From contig NZ_JARULD010000001.1 of NCBI RefSeq assembly GCF_029688735.1, positions 496,001 to 560,000 of the forward strand: a stretch of 64,000 nt of DNA, read 5' to 3'. Position numbers and translations under genes: made by a program. Under the pieces are notes generated by a model. It was not told the DNA's origin and searched no databases. It worked only from the letters and a program-made list of their open reading frames with translations. The DNA comes from Qipengyuania flavescens (GTDB lineage Bacteria; Pseudomonadota; Alphaproteobacteria; Sphingomonadales; Sphingomonadaceae). Positions 28,553 through 37,785 of the stretch are shown here, piece by piece (positions within the stretch are counted from its first letter, which is position 1; the number at the start of each line of letters is the position of its first letter).

Positions 28553-29527
28553 GTGGCAGTCTACACCCACCTCGGCGCGGAGGATCTGGCGGATCTTATC
28601 GCGGCCTACGATGTCGGCGAACTGGTTTCCGCCAAGGGGATCGCCGAGGGCGTGTCGAACTCGAACTGGCTGATCGAGACGACTGGCGCGGATGGCACCG
28701 GTGCTCGCTTCATCCTGACAATGTACGAATACCGCATCGATACCGCGCAGCTGCCCTTCTATCTCGGCCTGCTCGATCATCTTTCGGCCAGGGATTGCCC
28801 GGTCCCGCGCACCATCCACGACCGGACTGGCGCAGCCTATCGCACGATTGGCGACAAGGCGGTGGCGCTGATCGAATTCCTGCCCGGCGTCTCGGTCGAC
28901 CGCCCGACACCGGCGCAAGCCGAGGCGGTGGGAGCGGCTTTGGCGCGATTGCACGGTGCGGTCGGAGACTTCGACAAGTCGCTGGCGCAGGCTATGGGCT
29001 TGGCAGAATGGCGGCGGTTATTGGAGGACTGTGGCAAGGAGGGGCTGGCGGGGATCGATCCTGCACTGCCCGACCTGGCCTTTTCGGAGCTGGACTACCT
29101 CGATGCCCATTGGCCCGAGGGGCTGCCGCGAGACGTCGTCCACTGCGACCTGTTTCCCGACAACGTCCTGATGCTGGGCGACAAGGTCAGCGGCCTTATC
29201 GACTTCTATTTCGCAGCCGAAGATTTCCTCGCCTACGATCTCGCCGTGACCCATGCAGCCTGGTCCTTCGAAGACCGAGGCAAACGCTTCCGCACGGAAG
29301 TCAGCGATGCGCTGCTCGCAGGCTACGCTAATGGGCGAAGCCTGTCGGACGCCGAGAGAGCGGCGCTTCCCGTGCTGGCGCGGGGGGCTTGCATGCGCTT
29401 TATCTCGTCGCGCGCCTACGACTGGGTGAATACCCCCGCCGACGCGCTCGTGGTGCGCAAGGACCCGATGGATTTCGCCGCGCGACTGGATTTTTACCGC
29501 GAGCATGGCACAGCGCTCTTCGCATGA
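28553..29527 (+). CDS. thrB: Homoserine kinase (APH-fold type)
   Basis: Phosphorylates homoserine in threonine biosynthesis. This is the aminoglycoside-phosphotransferase-fold kinase of alphaproteobacteria, not the GHMP type. The catalytic loop is [13 protein letters not shown] and the metal-binding aspartate is in [19 protein letters not shown]. The N-terminus carries [16 protein letters not shown] sequence ([15 protein letters not shown]). The 324-residue length fits. The GTG start lies directly after the ispH stop, and its own stop overlaps rnhA (ATGA), giving a three-gene operon conserved in related genomes. Confidence 0.94.
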   Translation: MAVYTHLGAEDLADLIAAYDVGELVSAKGIAEGVSNSNWLIETTGADGTGARFILTMYEYRIDTAQLPFYLGLLDHLSARDCPVPRTIHDRTGAAYRTIGDKAVALIEFLPGVSVDRPTPAQAEAVGAALARLHGAVGDFDKSLAQAMGLAEWRRLLEDCGKEGLAGIDPALPDLAFSELDYLDAHWPEGLPRDVVHCDLFPDNVLMLGDKVSGLIDFYFAAEDFLAYDLAVTHAAWSFEDRGKRFRTEVSDALLAGYANGRSLSDAERAALPVLARGACMRFISSRAYDWVNTPADALVVRKDPMDFAARLDFYREHGTALFA

Positions 29528-29964
29528 AGAAAGTCGAGATATTCACCGATGGCTCCTGCAAGGGCAATCCCGGCCCCGGCGGCTGGGGCGCGCTGCTGCG
29601 CATGGGTCGTCATGAGAAGGAACTGTCCGGCGGCGAGCCGGAGACGACCAACAATCGCATGGAGATGACCGCCGCGATCCGCGCGCTGTCCGCGCTGATC
29701 GAGCCGTGCGAGGTCGAGCTTTATACCGACAGCAAGTACCTGATCGATGGCATCACCAAATGGGTGCACGGCTGGAAGAAGCGCGGCTGGGTCAATGCCA
29801 GCAAGAAACCGGTCCGCAATGCCGAGCTATGGCACGATCTGATCGAGCTTACCGCGCGTCACACCGTCCACTGGCATTGGGTCAAAGGACATAGCGGCCA
29901 CCCGGAGAACGAACGGGTGGACCAGCTCGCCAGCGACGCGGCCGATGCCATCGCCGCCGGCTGA
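29524..29964 (+). CDS. rnhA: Ribonuclease HI
   Basis: Cleaves RNA in RNA-DNA hybrids. The 146-residue length is typical. All acidic active-site residues are present: Asp9 in [19 protein letters not shown], the glutamate of NNRMEMTA, the aspartate of [12 protein letters not shown] and the aspartate of NERVDQLA. The loop histidine is in [11 protein letters not shown]. The ATG overlaps the thrB stop. It ends 12 bp before the convergent YegP-family gene. Confidence 0.97.
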   Translation: MKKVEIFTDGSCKGNPGPGGWGALLRMGRHEKELSGGEPETTNNRMEMTAAIRALSALIEPCEVELYTDSKYLIDGITKWVHGWKKRGWVNASKKPVRNAELWHDLIELTARHTVHWHWVKGHSGHPENERVDQLASDAADAIAAG

Positions 29965-29976
29965 GCCTGAGGCAGC

Positions 29977-30153
29977 TTAACTGTTGTCCATCACCTCGGC
30001 ACCCGGGCCGTTCTTCTTGATCGAATCGATCGCGTTCTGCGCGCTGGCCTTGGAGCTGTAGCCCTCTGTCGAGAACATCGTTTCCGAATTGTATTTGAAG
30101 CGCACGCGGTACTCGCCTGCCTTGTCCTTATAGATTTCGAAATGATGGGCCAT
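29977..30153 (-). CDS. Small YegP-family (DUF1508) protein
   Basis: A 58-residue single-repeat DUF1508 protein. The conserved core reads FEIYKDKAGEYRVRFKYNSE, then a YSSKASAQNAIDSIKKN helix. Members are beta-alpha folds of unknown biochemical role, often stress-linked. The ATG at 30153 directly precedes the domain; the longer upstream frame adds an unrelated leader. It is convergent with rnhA. Confidence 0.88.
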   Translation of the reverse strand: MAHHFEIYKDKAGEYRVRFKYNSETMFSTEGYSSKASAQNAIDSIKKNGPGAEVMDNS

Positions 30154-30219
30154 GGCTTGCAGCTCCCGTGTTTGCGATTGGATTCGGTCTTGCAAGCCTA
30201 ACAAATGTTGTCCAATTGG

Positions 30220-31317
30220 CTACCCGAAGCGTGACGCCACATATGGCGATGGATCGACCGCTGCTGTCAGATCGTCGCCGGACGCCCCGGTGAACAATTG
30301 CGCTGCGAGGCGCGCAGCGGCCGGTGAGGTCTGGATTCCGAAGCCGCCCTGGCCCGCGAACCAGCCGAAGCCTTCGACATAGGGATCCCAACCGTAAACG
30401 GGTCGCCGGTCGGGCGCGAAGCTGCGCAATCCGGCCCATTTTCGCTCGACCGCTTCGACCTGCCAGTCCACCACGCTTTCGAACCGATCGATTGCCTGAG
30501 CAACGGCCAGCTCTTCGGGAGCGGCATCGCAAGGCTCGCTCGGTTCTTCGTCATGCGGGCTCAGCCAGACCCGGCCCGATTCGGGCTTGAAATAGAAACC
30601 GCCGCCGATGTCGAGCACGAGCGGGAGATCGGGCGGGACCTGCGGCGCGACCCTCAATTGCACGACCGTGCGCCGCAGCGGCTGGATCCCGACCGGGCGC
30701 GCGCCTGCAAGCTGTGCGAACTCGTCCGCCCAGGCGCCGGCTGCATTGATGAGCGCTCCGGCGGTCCAGCTTTCGCCCGCTGCGCTCGTCAACGTCCACT
30801 GGCCATCCCGGCGGGACGCGTCGACGATCCTGGCGCGACAGACAAGCTGGACGCCACCGCGCTTGGCCATAGCGAGATAGTGCTGATGCAGCGCGCCTAC
30901 GTCGATGTCGGCACAGGCAGGCTCCCAGATCGCGCGGGTCCAGTCCGGGCGCAGGCCGGGCAGCCGCTGTTCCAGCGCATCCCGATCGAGCTGCTCTATC
31001 GTCACGCCCGTCCCGTCGAAACGCTGTTCGAAGCGGTCGATGGCATGCGTATCGCTAGCGCGCCCGATATAGAGCGCGCCGCGCTGCGTCAGAAAGCCGC
31101 CCTCGCGCAAATATCGTCCCGATGCGAGCGTGAGCGGAACGATGTCCGGCCCGCCATAGCATTCCTCCCAGAACGCGGCCGAGCGGCCGGTCGAATGGTA
31201 TCCCGGCCGATCCTCCGCCTCGAGCAGCAAGACGGTCGCTCCGGTAGCGGAGAGTTCGGCGGCGAGGCTGGCCCCGGCGATCCCGGCGCCGACGATGGCG
31301 AAATCGAAAGTGTTCAC
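30220..31317 (-). CDS. FAD-dependent oxidoreductase (DAO family)
   Basis: A 365-residue flavoenzyme. The N-terminal FAD motif reads FAIVGAGIAGASLAAELS, with a terminal acidic residue in LLLEAEDRPG. HSTGRSAAFWEECYGG matches the covalent-free DAO family including D-arginine dehydrogenase-like enzymes. ALINAAGAWADEFA and the C-terminal GWDPYVEGFGWFAGQGGFGIQTSPA complete the fold. The likely reaction is oxidative deamination of a D-amino or imino acid, but the substrate cannot be read. Its start overlaps the stop of the upstream alpha/beta hydrolase by 4 bp, so the two form an operon. Confidence 0.87.
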   Translation of the reverse strand: MNTFDFAIVGAGIAGASLAAELSATGATVLLLEAEDRPGYHSTGRSAAFWEECYGGPDIVPLTLASGRYLREGGFLTQRGALYIGRASDTHAIDRFEQRFDGTGVTIEQLDRDALEQRLPGLRPDWTRAIWEPACADIDVGALHQHYLAMAKRGGVQLVCRARIVDASRRDGQWTLTSAAGESWTAGALINAAGAWADEFAQLAGARPVGIQPLRRTVVQLRVAPQVPPDLPLVLDIGGGFYFKPESGRVWLSPHDEEPSEPCDAAPEELAVAQAIDRFESVVDWQVEAVERKWAGLRSFAPDRRPVYGWDPYVEGFGWFAGQGGFGIQTSPAAARLAAQLFTGASGDDLTAAVDPSPYVASRFG

Positions 31318-32264
31318 GATGTTTGCGGTGCAACCCTGTCCAGAAATTCCTCGATCGCACTCATCGCGCGGCCCCGCACCTCATCGGTCTCGCGCAGAAT
31401 CTCGTGATGCGCTTCCGGCCCGAATGCGACCAGTTCGCCTTTCGGCAGGCGCTCGCTCGCCCGAACGGCGGCGGGATGGCTGACCAGCTTGTCGTTGGAT
31501 GTCGACACTATCAGCACCGGAACCTCCATGGCTTCCATTGCGCCTGTCCGTTCCAGCACCCGGCTCGAGGCATAGGCCCGCTCGACCCAGCCCCAGCTGC
31601 CCGGTCCCATCACCAGTTCGGGCCGCTGCTCGCGCCACCACAGTTCGTCGGCATAGCGTTGGGCGTCGTGGCTTAGCAGGTCGCGCCGCCGCGCAGGGAT
31701 TTCTCCCGGCTTTTCGCTCCATTTCCATGCCGGGCGCGTGGGTTTGCCCAGCAACGTCATCAATTTCGCGACTCCCTGCAGCATGGGCAGCGGAAGCGGC
31801 GGCCCCGCCATGCCTAGCATCGGCGCGCTCAGGACTACGGCATCGGGATCGACAACCTGCTCGACCAGGGCACGCATGACGAGATGCCCACCCATCGAGT
31901 GGCCCGCAAGGACATGGGGTCCGGGCGTCTCCGCTTTCCATGCGGCCCACAGAGCCGCCAGATCGGCCACCCAGTCGCCGAAATCGTCGATATGTCCGGT
32001 GACGTCGTCGTCGCCCAGCCGACCAGACCCGGCCTGGCCGCGCCAGTCCGCTGCCGTCACGCGCCAGCCGGCCCGATGCCATTCCTCCAGCGTCTCGAGA
32101 TACTTCTCGTAGAAGTCGCCGCGCCCGGGAAGGAACAGGATCGAACCGCGTGCAGGCTTTGCGCCAGGCCAGTCGATCCGGCGCACGGCATGTCCATCGG
32201 GTGCAGTCCAGCGGGTCTCGCTGGCATCTGCAGGAATGGAGCGGCGGTCGATCGCCGGGGTCAT
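31314..32264 (-). CDS. Alpha/beta hydrolase (lysophospholipase-like)
   Basis: A 316-residue serine hydrolase of the Hydrolase_4 type. The nucleophile is Ser123 in LAGHSMGGHLV. The oxyanion side starts ILFLPGRGDFYEKYLETLEEW. The acid lies in VLIVSTSNDKLVSHPAA and the histidine in FGPEAHHEILRE. Monoglyceride or lysophospholipid hydrolysis is the usual role of such proteins; no specific substrate can be claimed. I chose the ATG at 32264; the far longer upstream frame runs antisense through cpaA. It is divergent from the pilus operon, with 93 bp between. Confidence 0.85.
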   Translation of the reverse strand: MTPAIDRRSIPADASETRWTAPDGHAVRRIDWPGAKPARGSILFLPGRGDFYEKYLETLEEWHRAGWRVTAADWRGQAGSGRLGDDDVTGHIDDFGDWVADLAALWAAWKAETPGPHVLAGHSMGGHLVMRALVEQVVDPDAVVLSAPMLGMAGPPLPLPMLQGVAKLMTLLGKPTRPAWKWSEKPGEIPARRRDLLSHDAQRYADELWWREQRPELVMGPGSWGWVERAYASSRVLERTGAMEAMEVPVLIVSTSNDKLVSHPAAVRASERLPKGELVAFGPEAHHEILRETDEVRGRAMSAIEEFLDRVAPQTS

Positions 32265-32357
32265 GGCCGTATCCGAGATATGCGGGTCCTCGCTATGGTT
32301 ACTGTTTGGTAAGTCATGATCTGTACCACCGGCACCGAAAGGACTTTCGGGGACATC

Positions 32358-32849
32358 ATGGCCGGTATCGAAATCACCTACGTATTGCTCGGCGGATTGG
32401 CAATCGCACTGCTCATTGCTGCGGTCACCGACCTCAAGAGCCGCACGATCGGCAACAAGCTCAATGCTGCAATCGCACTCGGCGCCCCGCTGTGGTGGTG
32501 GGCGAGCGGGCTGACGCTGTGGCCGGGTGTCGCATGGCAGATCGGCTTTGCCGCGCTGGTATTCGCAATTTGCACCGCAATCTTCGCTCTGCGCCAGATG
32601 GGCGGCGGCGACGTCAAGCTGCTGACCGTACTCGCGCTGTGGATTCCGCCGCTGCCGTTTCTCAAGCTGATCGTCATCATGGCCATCGTCGGCGGGGCGC
32701 TGACGATCGTTTTCGGCGCGGCGCACATCCTGCGTCGCAGCAAGGACCGCATCGCCATTCCTTACGGTCTGGCGATCGCCATCGCCGGTCTGTGGGTGCT
32801 CGGCACCGAGCAGTTGGGCCAAGTGCCTGCCGTTTCGGGAATGCTTTGA
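32358..32849 (+). CDS. cpaA: Tad/Flp prepilin peptidase CpaA
   Basis: An inner-membrane aspartyl peptidase (A24) of 163 residues that trims Flp prepilins. The two catalytic aspartates are Asp25 in AAVTDLKSRTIGN and Asp85 in MGGGDVKLLT (the GxGD motif). About five hydrophobic spans can be seen, and the N-methylase part is absent, as usual in the Tad class. The ATG at 32358 is preferred over an earlier one at 32316. It opens the pilus gene set, but no flp pilin gene lies in the 93 bp before it. Confidence 0.9.
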   Translation: MAGIEITYVLLGGLAIALLIAAVTDLKSRTIGNKLNAAIALGAPLWWWASGLTLWPGVAWQIGFAALVFAICTAIFALRQMGGGDVKLLTVLALWIPPLPFLKLIVIMAIVGGALTIVFGAAHILRRSKDRIAIPYGLAIAIAGLWVLGTEQLGQVPAVSGML

Positions 32850-32943
32850 AAACCCGATCTTAACCAATTCGCCCGTAAGCGAAGAAACCATACCTGCCCG
32901 CACCAACATTTTCACGCGGGCCATACGAGGGGGCTAGATAGCC

Positions 32944-34098
32944 ATGGACAGGAAGAAGCTGGTTCTGCTGGTAGGCGCACTGATCGTTGCGATCGGTACC
33001 GCACTGGTTGCTCGGAGCATGTTTGCAGGTGCCTCGGCACCGCAGGCAGAGGCCGCGCAGGTGGAAGCACAGGGACCCAAGGTTCTCGTCGCGCAGCGTG
33101 CGCTGCCGGTGGGGACCATCATCACCGCAGATGCGATCAACTTCCAGCTGTGGCCGGAAGAGCTGGTGCAGAACGCCTACTTCCTCGATGGCGAAGCGGA
33201 TATGTCCAAGCTGCTGGGCACGGTGGTCCGCCACCCGATTACGGCAGGCGAACCGGTGACCCAGGGTGCGCTCGTCGCGCCGGGCGATCGCGGCTTCCTT
33301 GCTGCCGCCCTCGCCCCGGGCATGCGTGCCGTTACCGTGCCGGTGTCCGCCCAGTCGGGCGTGGCGGGTTTCGTCTTCCCGGGCGACCGTGTCGACATGG
33401 TGCTGACCCAGACCGTCGAGGGCGGTGACGATACCGAAATGCGCACCTCGGAAACCATTCTTCGTAACCTTCGTGTACTCGCCACCGACCAGTCGACCGT
33501 GTCCGAAAAGGCCGAAGACGGGTCTACCATCGTCAAGCCTTTCCGCGCCGTTACGCTGGAAGTGACGCCGGTAATCGCCGAAAAGATCGCCGTGGCGCAG
33601 ACCATCGGTACGCTCAGCCTGTCGCTGCGTTCGCTTGCCGACAACCAGAGCGAACTCGAGATGGCGCTGGCCAAGGGTGATGTGACCATCCCGGACGACG
33701 CTACGCCGGAAGAAGAAGAAAAGCTGCTGCGCGAAGCCATGGCGCGTCCCGACGATGCCAAGGGCACCTTCGTGACCGGCGGCGACGTGTCGCGCTTCCA
33801 GCGCCGCAGCGTCCGCCCGGTCGGATCGTCCAACAAGGGCGGCGGCGGCGGCACCGCGGACTTCAACCCGGCCGATCTCTTCGGCGGACGCGAAGTCAAG
33901 CATACCGGCCCGACCGTCAGCGTGACGCGCGGCAAGGACACCGAAGTCGTGCCGATCGGCAAGAACGGTTCGGTCACCACGCCCGCAATGCGCGAGGCCT
34001 CCGTCTTCGAGAAGATGATGGAGACCGCCATCAAGGCACAGGCGGGCACCGCTGGCCAGGGCATGCCGACGCCGACCAATTCGAAGCCAGTTCGATGA
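32944..34098 (+). CDS. cpaB: Flp pilus assembly protein CpaB (RcpC)
   Basis: A 384-residue periplasmic protein with a single N-terminal membrane anchor (KLVLLVGALIVAIGTALVARS). A SAF domain follows (about 45-110, VLVAQRALPVGTIITADAINF), then the RcpC/CpaB domain with RAVTVPVSAQSGVAGFVFPGDRVDMVL. It is thought to assist the secretin. A glycine- and serine-rich linker precedes a C-terminal segment of unknown use. The cpaC frame begins at the very end of this gene. Confidence 0.93.
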   Translation: MDRKKLVLLVGALIVAIGTALVARSMFAGASAPQAEAAQVEAQGPKVLVAQRALPVGTIITADAINFQLWPEELVQNAYFLDGEADMSKLLGTVVRHPITAGEPVTQGALVAPGDRGFLAAALAPGMRAVTVPVSAQSGVAGFVFPGDRVDMVLTQTVEGGDDTEMRTSETILRNLRVLATDQSTVSEKAEDGSTIVKPFRAVTLEVTPVIAEKIAVAQTIGTLSLSLRSLADNQSELEMALAKGDVTIPDDATPEEEEKLLREAMARPDDAKGTFVTGGDVSRFQRRSVRPVGSSNKGGGGGTADFNPADLFGGREVKHTGPTVSVTRGKDTEVVPIGKNGSVTTPAMREASVFEKMMETAIKAQAGTAGQGMPTPTNSKPVR

Positions 34099-34142
34099 TT
34101 GGCCGCGATACCAAGACAGGAAGCCATTCAGGGGGCAATTCC

Positions 34143-35756
34143 ATGAAACGTCGTCTCACTACCAAAGTGCTGCTCGCCAGCCTGGCGCTCGCGCCCTTGG
34201 CCAGCATCCCGGCCAATGTCGCCACCGCCCAGTCGGTCGCACGGCCCAGCTCGGAAATCGTGCTGTCGATCGGTCGCGGTGAACTCGTCACCGTCCCGGG
34301 CGCCATGGCCAACGTGTTTGTCGCCGACGACAGCGTTGCCGATGTGCAGGTCAAGTCGACCCGCCAGCTTTATGTCTTCGGCAAAGCCGGCGGCGAGACC
34401 ACGGTCTACGCCAGCAACTCGGCCGGCGACATCGTCTGGTCCGCCAACGTCCGCGTGGGTTCGAACATCTCGAGCATCGACCAGATGCTGGCGCTGGCCA
34501 TGCCGGCCGCGAAGGTCAATGTCGCGACGATCGGCACGAACACCGTATTGCTGACGGGTACGGTCGGCGCGCCGGAAGACGCTGCCGAGGCCCAGCGCCT
34601 GGTCGAAGCCTTCCTCGGCGAAGATGCCAATGTGATCAGTCGCCTGCGCACGGCAACACCCCTGCAGGTGAACCTGCAAGTGAAATTCGCCGAGGTCAGC
34701 CGCTCATTGGTGCGCGACATCAAGGGCAACCTCGCCACGCGCGACCAGTCCAACGGATTTGTGTTTGGCGCACAGAGCAATAACGCAGGCAACATCGTCG
34801 GCAATCAGCCTACGGCAAATACGGTTCCGCTCGATCCCTGCGCAGTTTACCAGTTTGCCTGCACCAGCGAACCGCGCCCATACGACTATATCAACCAGCG
34901 CTTCGTTACTCCGCAAACCACGTTCGAAACCGTGCGTGGCAATGCGAACGGACTGCTTGCACTTGGCGGCCGAGTTCTCGGGTTCGATCTTCTTGCAACG
35001 CTCAACCTAGGTGAGCAGATCGGCCTTGTTACCACGCTGTCGGAACCGAACCTGACCGCCCTTTCGGGCGAGACCGCCGAGTTCCTCGCAGGTGGCGAGT
35101 TCCCGATCCCGCAGAGCCAGGGCTTGGGCACCGTCACCGTCGAGTACAAGAACTACGGTGTCAGCCTGACCTACACGCCGACCGTGCTGGCCAATGGCCG
35201 TATCTCGATGCGCGTGCGCCCGGAAGTGTCGGAACTTTCCAGCCGCGGTGCGGTGACGCTGAACGGGTTCACCGTTCCCGCCCTCACCACCCGCCGTGCG
35301 GAAACGACCATCGAGCTCGGCTCCGGCCAGAGCTTTATGATCGCGGGCCTGATGCAGAACAGCTCGCAGAACGCCCTGGAGAAAACCCCGGGCCTGGCGG
35401 AGCTGCCGATCCTCGGCAATCTGTTCCGCTCCAAGAGCTATCAGAAGGGCGAGACCGAGCTGGTCATCATCGTAACGCCTTACCTGGTGAAGCCGGTCAA
35501 CGCGAGCGACATCGTGTTGCCGACCGATGGCTTCCGCGCTCCGGACGAGGTCGAGAGCATCCTCGGCTACATGGAAAACAACGGCGAGAGCGGCGCCAAG
35601 CGCCCGATGCCGACCATGCAGGAAAGCACCGAGCCGGCCACGCCGGGTATCTCGCAGGCTCCGGCGAACGGCGCAGCAACCGCCAGCACCGCACCGGTCC
35701 AGCCGCGCCGCGCCGAGGCCGATCCGGCCGCCAAGCCCGGCTTCAGCTTCGAGTGA
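34143..35756 (+). CDS. cpaC: Tad pilus secretin CpaC
   Basis: A 537-residue outer-membrane secretin. Signal peptide (MKRRLTTKVLLASLALAPLASIPANVATAQ), an N-terminal pilus-assembly domain (LSIGRGELVTVPGAMANVFVAD), a BON-like stretch, and the C-terminal secretin domain with LSEPNLTALSGETAEFLAGGEFPIP and ETELVIIVTPYLVKPV. Proline/alanine-rich tail. The ATG at 34143 is preceded by GGGGG at suitable spacing. An ATG at 34095 overlapping cpaB would add 16 residues before the signal peptide. Confidence 0.94.
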   Translation: MKRRLTTKVLLASLALAPLASIPANVATAQSVARPSSEIVLSIGRGELVTVPGAMANVFVADDSVADVQVKSTRQLYVFGKAGGETTVYASNSAGDIVWSANVRVGSNISSIDQMLALAMPAAKVNVATIGTNTVLLTGTVGAPEDAAEAQRLVEAFLGEDANVISRLRTATPLQVNLQVKFAEVSRSLVRDIKGNLATRDQSNGFVFGAQSNNAGNIVGNQPTANTVPLDPCAVYQFACTSEPRPYDYINQRFVTPQTTFETVRGNANGLLALGGRVLGFDLLATLNLGEQIGLVTTLSEPNLTALSGETAEFLAGGEFPIPQSQGLGTVTVEYKNYGVSLTYTPTVLANGRISMRVRPEVSELSSRGAVTLNGFTVPALTTRRAETTIELGSGQSFMIAGLMQNSSQNALEKTPGLAELPILGNLFRSKSYQKGETELVIIVTPYLVKPVNASDIVLPTDGFRAPDEVESILGYMENNGESGAKRPMPTMQESTEPATPGISQAPANGAATASTAPVQPRRAEADPAAKPGFSFE

Positions 35757-35770
35757 GAAGGAACATAGCG

Positions 35771-36418
35771 ATGCGTAACATCATGAACCGCAAGACGACC
35801 TCCGCAATGGCCCTCTCGCTCGCGCTCGGCCTGGGTGCCTGCGTCGGCGGGGTGCCGACCAACGACACGCTCTATTCGACCAAGCAAGCGGTCGTGGAGC
35901 GCACGCACTACACCTTCGACGTGCAGACCAATGGCGACAGCCTGCCGGTCAGCGAACAGCAACGCCTGCTTGACTGGTTCGACTCGATGGACCTGCGTTA
36001 CGGCGACAAGATCGCGGTCGAGGACCCGGGCTATGGCGAAGGCGTGCGCGATAGCGTGGCGCAGCTGGCCGGCCGCTACGGCCTGCTGCTGACGGACGGT
36101 GCCCCACCGACCGAGGGCTATATCTCGCCGGGCCAGGCGCGTGTCGTTATCTCGCGGACGCTTGCGAGCGTTCCGGGCTGCCCCGACTGGTCGGCCAAGA
36201 GCGACGCCAATTACAAAAACGCCACCTATCCGAATTACGGCTGCGCCACCAATGCCAACATGGCTGCGATGGTCGCCAATCCGGAGGACCTCGTCACCGG
36301 CCAGGTGGGCACGGGCGAAACCGTTATCCTGAGCTCCAACAAAGCCATCGACAGCTATCGCAACCAGGAGCCGACCGGCGCTGGCGGCCTTGCTGAAGTC
36401 GGCACCACAGAGGACTGA
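35771..36418 (+). CDS. cpaD: Pilus assembly lipoprotein CpaD
   Basis: A 215-residue protein with a lipoprotein-like signal ending LALGLGAC. The family's ISRTLASVPGCPDW and YGCATNANMAAMVANPEDLV motifs lie about residues 130-180. CpaD is thought to support secretin assembly at the outer membrane. A ribosome site GAGAAGGA precedes the ATG at 35771. It is placed between cpaC and cpaE, the standard order. Confidence 0.9.
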   Translation: MRNIMNRKTTSAMALSLALGLGACVGGVPTNDTLYSTKQAVVERTHYTFDVQTNGDSLPVSEQQRLLDWFDSMDLRYGDKIAVEDPGYGEGVRDSVAQLAGRYGLLLTDGAPPTEGYISPGQARVVISRTLASVPGCPDWSAKSDANYKNATYPNYGCATNANMAAMVANPEDLVTGQVGTGETVILSSNKAIDSYRNQEPTGAGGLAEVGTTED

Positions 36419-36421
36419 TCC

Positions 36422-37714
36422 ATGAGCGCTTCACTCAAATCTGCCATGCCCGGCAACCGCGATGCCTTCGCTGCATTCCTGTGCGACGAAGCGGCGCTCG
36501 ACGTGTTGCGCCCGGTGGTCATCGAACTCGGCTGGCAGCCCGAGAAATGCAACAAGGGCGGGCTTCGCAATGCGACCCAGGCCCTGTCGGTCTCGGCCAG
36601 TCCGAATATCCTGATGGTCGACCTGTCGGAAAGCGGCGACCCGCTCAACGACATCAACGCGCTGGCCGAAGTATGCGAGCCCGGCACGGTGGTGATCGCG
36701 ATCGGCCAGGTGAACGACGTGCGTCTTTATCGCGACCTGCTCGCGAGCGGCATCCACGACTACCTTCTGAAGCCGCTCAGCGCCAGCGTGCTGCGCGATT
36801 CGCTCAATCAGGCACAGGCGGTCTTCGCGGCTCCGCGCATGAGCGACGAGGACAAGGCCAAGCGCCATATCTCCACCGCTGTCATCGGTACACGTGGAGG
36901 CGTCGGGGCATCGACGCTTGCAACGTCGCTGGCCTGGAACTTTGCCGCCGAACGTAACCTCGCGACGGCCATGCTGGATCTCGACTTGCATTTCGGCACC
37001 GGCGCCTTGACGCTCGATCTCGAGCCGGGGCGCGGACTGACCGACGCGATCGACAACCCCAGCCGCATCGACGGGCTGTTCATCGAACGCGCCATGATCC
37101 GCGCGAACGAGAATCTCGCCATCCTGTCGGCCGAGGCGCCGATCAACCAGCCGTTGATGACCGACGGATCGGCATTCATGCAGCTGCAGGACGAATTCAA
37201 GCACGCGTTCGACATGACCGTGCTCGATATGCCGCGCAACATGATGATCAACTTCCCTCACCTTCTGAACGAGGTGAATATAGTGGTCCTCGCGGCGGAA
37301 ATGTCGCTTGCCTCCGCACGCGATACGATCCGTATCCTGTCGTGGCTGAAAACCAACGCCCCGCACGCAACGCCGCTGATCGTGGCGAACAAGGTGCAGC
37401 CGGGCGCAGCCGAAATCAGCAAGGCCGACTTCGAAGCCTCGATCGAACGCAAGATCGACGTTATCATTCCGTACGACCAGAAGGCCGCGGCCAATGCGGC
37501 CAAGCTGGGCAAGACCTTCCTCGAGGCCAATAGCGGAGCGAAGGCTGCGGCGGCGATCAAGCAGGTCAGCCAGCAGGTCATCCGCCTTGATCATGACGAC
37601 GAGGACGAGAGCGAAACCGAAAGCGGCAAGAAGTCGCTGCTCGGAGGCCTCGACCTCAAGGGCCTGCTTTCGAAAAAGAAAGAGCCCGCGGCAGCTGCGG
37701 AAGCGGTCGAATAA
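36422..37714 (+). CDS. cpaE: Pilus assembly protein CpaE (MinD-like)
   Basis: A 430-residue protein with an N-terminal receiver-like part lacking obvious phosphorylation residues (about 40-140). A ParA/MinD-like ATPase domain follows, with the atypical P-loop TRGGVGASTLATSLAW (about 158-173). CpaE positions the pilus apparatus at the pole in Caulobacter. The C-terminus ends in a charged KKS-rich tail. Only 71 bp separate it from tadB, so the cpaF gene normally found here is absent. Confidence 0.92.
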   Translation: MSASLKSAMPGNRDAFAAFLCDEAALDVLRPVVIELGWQPEKCNKGGLRNATQALSVSASPNILMVDLSESGDPLNDINALAEVCEPGTVVIAIGQVNDVRLYRDLLASGIHDYLLKPLSASVLRDSLNQAQAVFAAPRMSDEDKAKRHISTAVIGTRGGVGASTLATSLAWNFAAERNLATAMLDLDLHFGTGALTLDLEPGRGLTDAIDNPSRIDGLFIERAMIRANENLAILSAEAPINQPLMTDGSAFMQLQDEFKHAFDMTVLDMPRNMMINFPHLLNEVNIVVLAAEMSLASARDTIRILSWLKTNAPHATPLIVANKVQPGAAEISKADFEASIERKIDVIIPYDQKAAANAAKLGKTFLEANSGAKAAAAIKQVSQQVIRLDHDDEDESETESGKKSLLGGLDLKGLLSKKKEPAAAAEAVE

Positions 37715-37785
37715 GCGCGGTGCCGGCATCCGCCCAGAGCGGGCGGCGCGGCAACCGAACGAACGGATAGGGACGGAGTCAACGA

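Noticed and set aside
32850..32870. CtrA site before cpaB
   Set aside because: Only one half-site (TTAACC) is present; the position seven bases upstream reads AAAA rather than TTAA.
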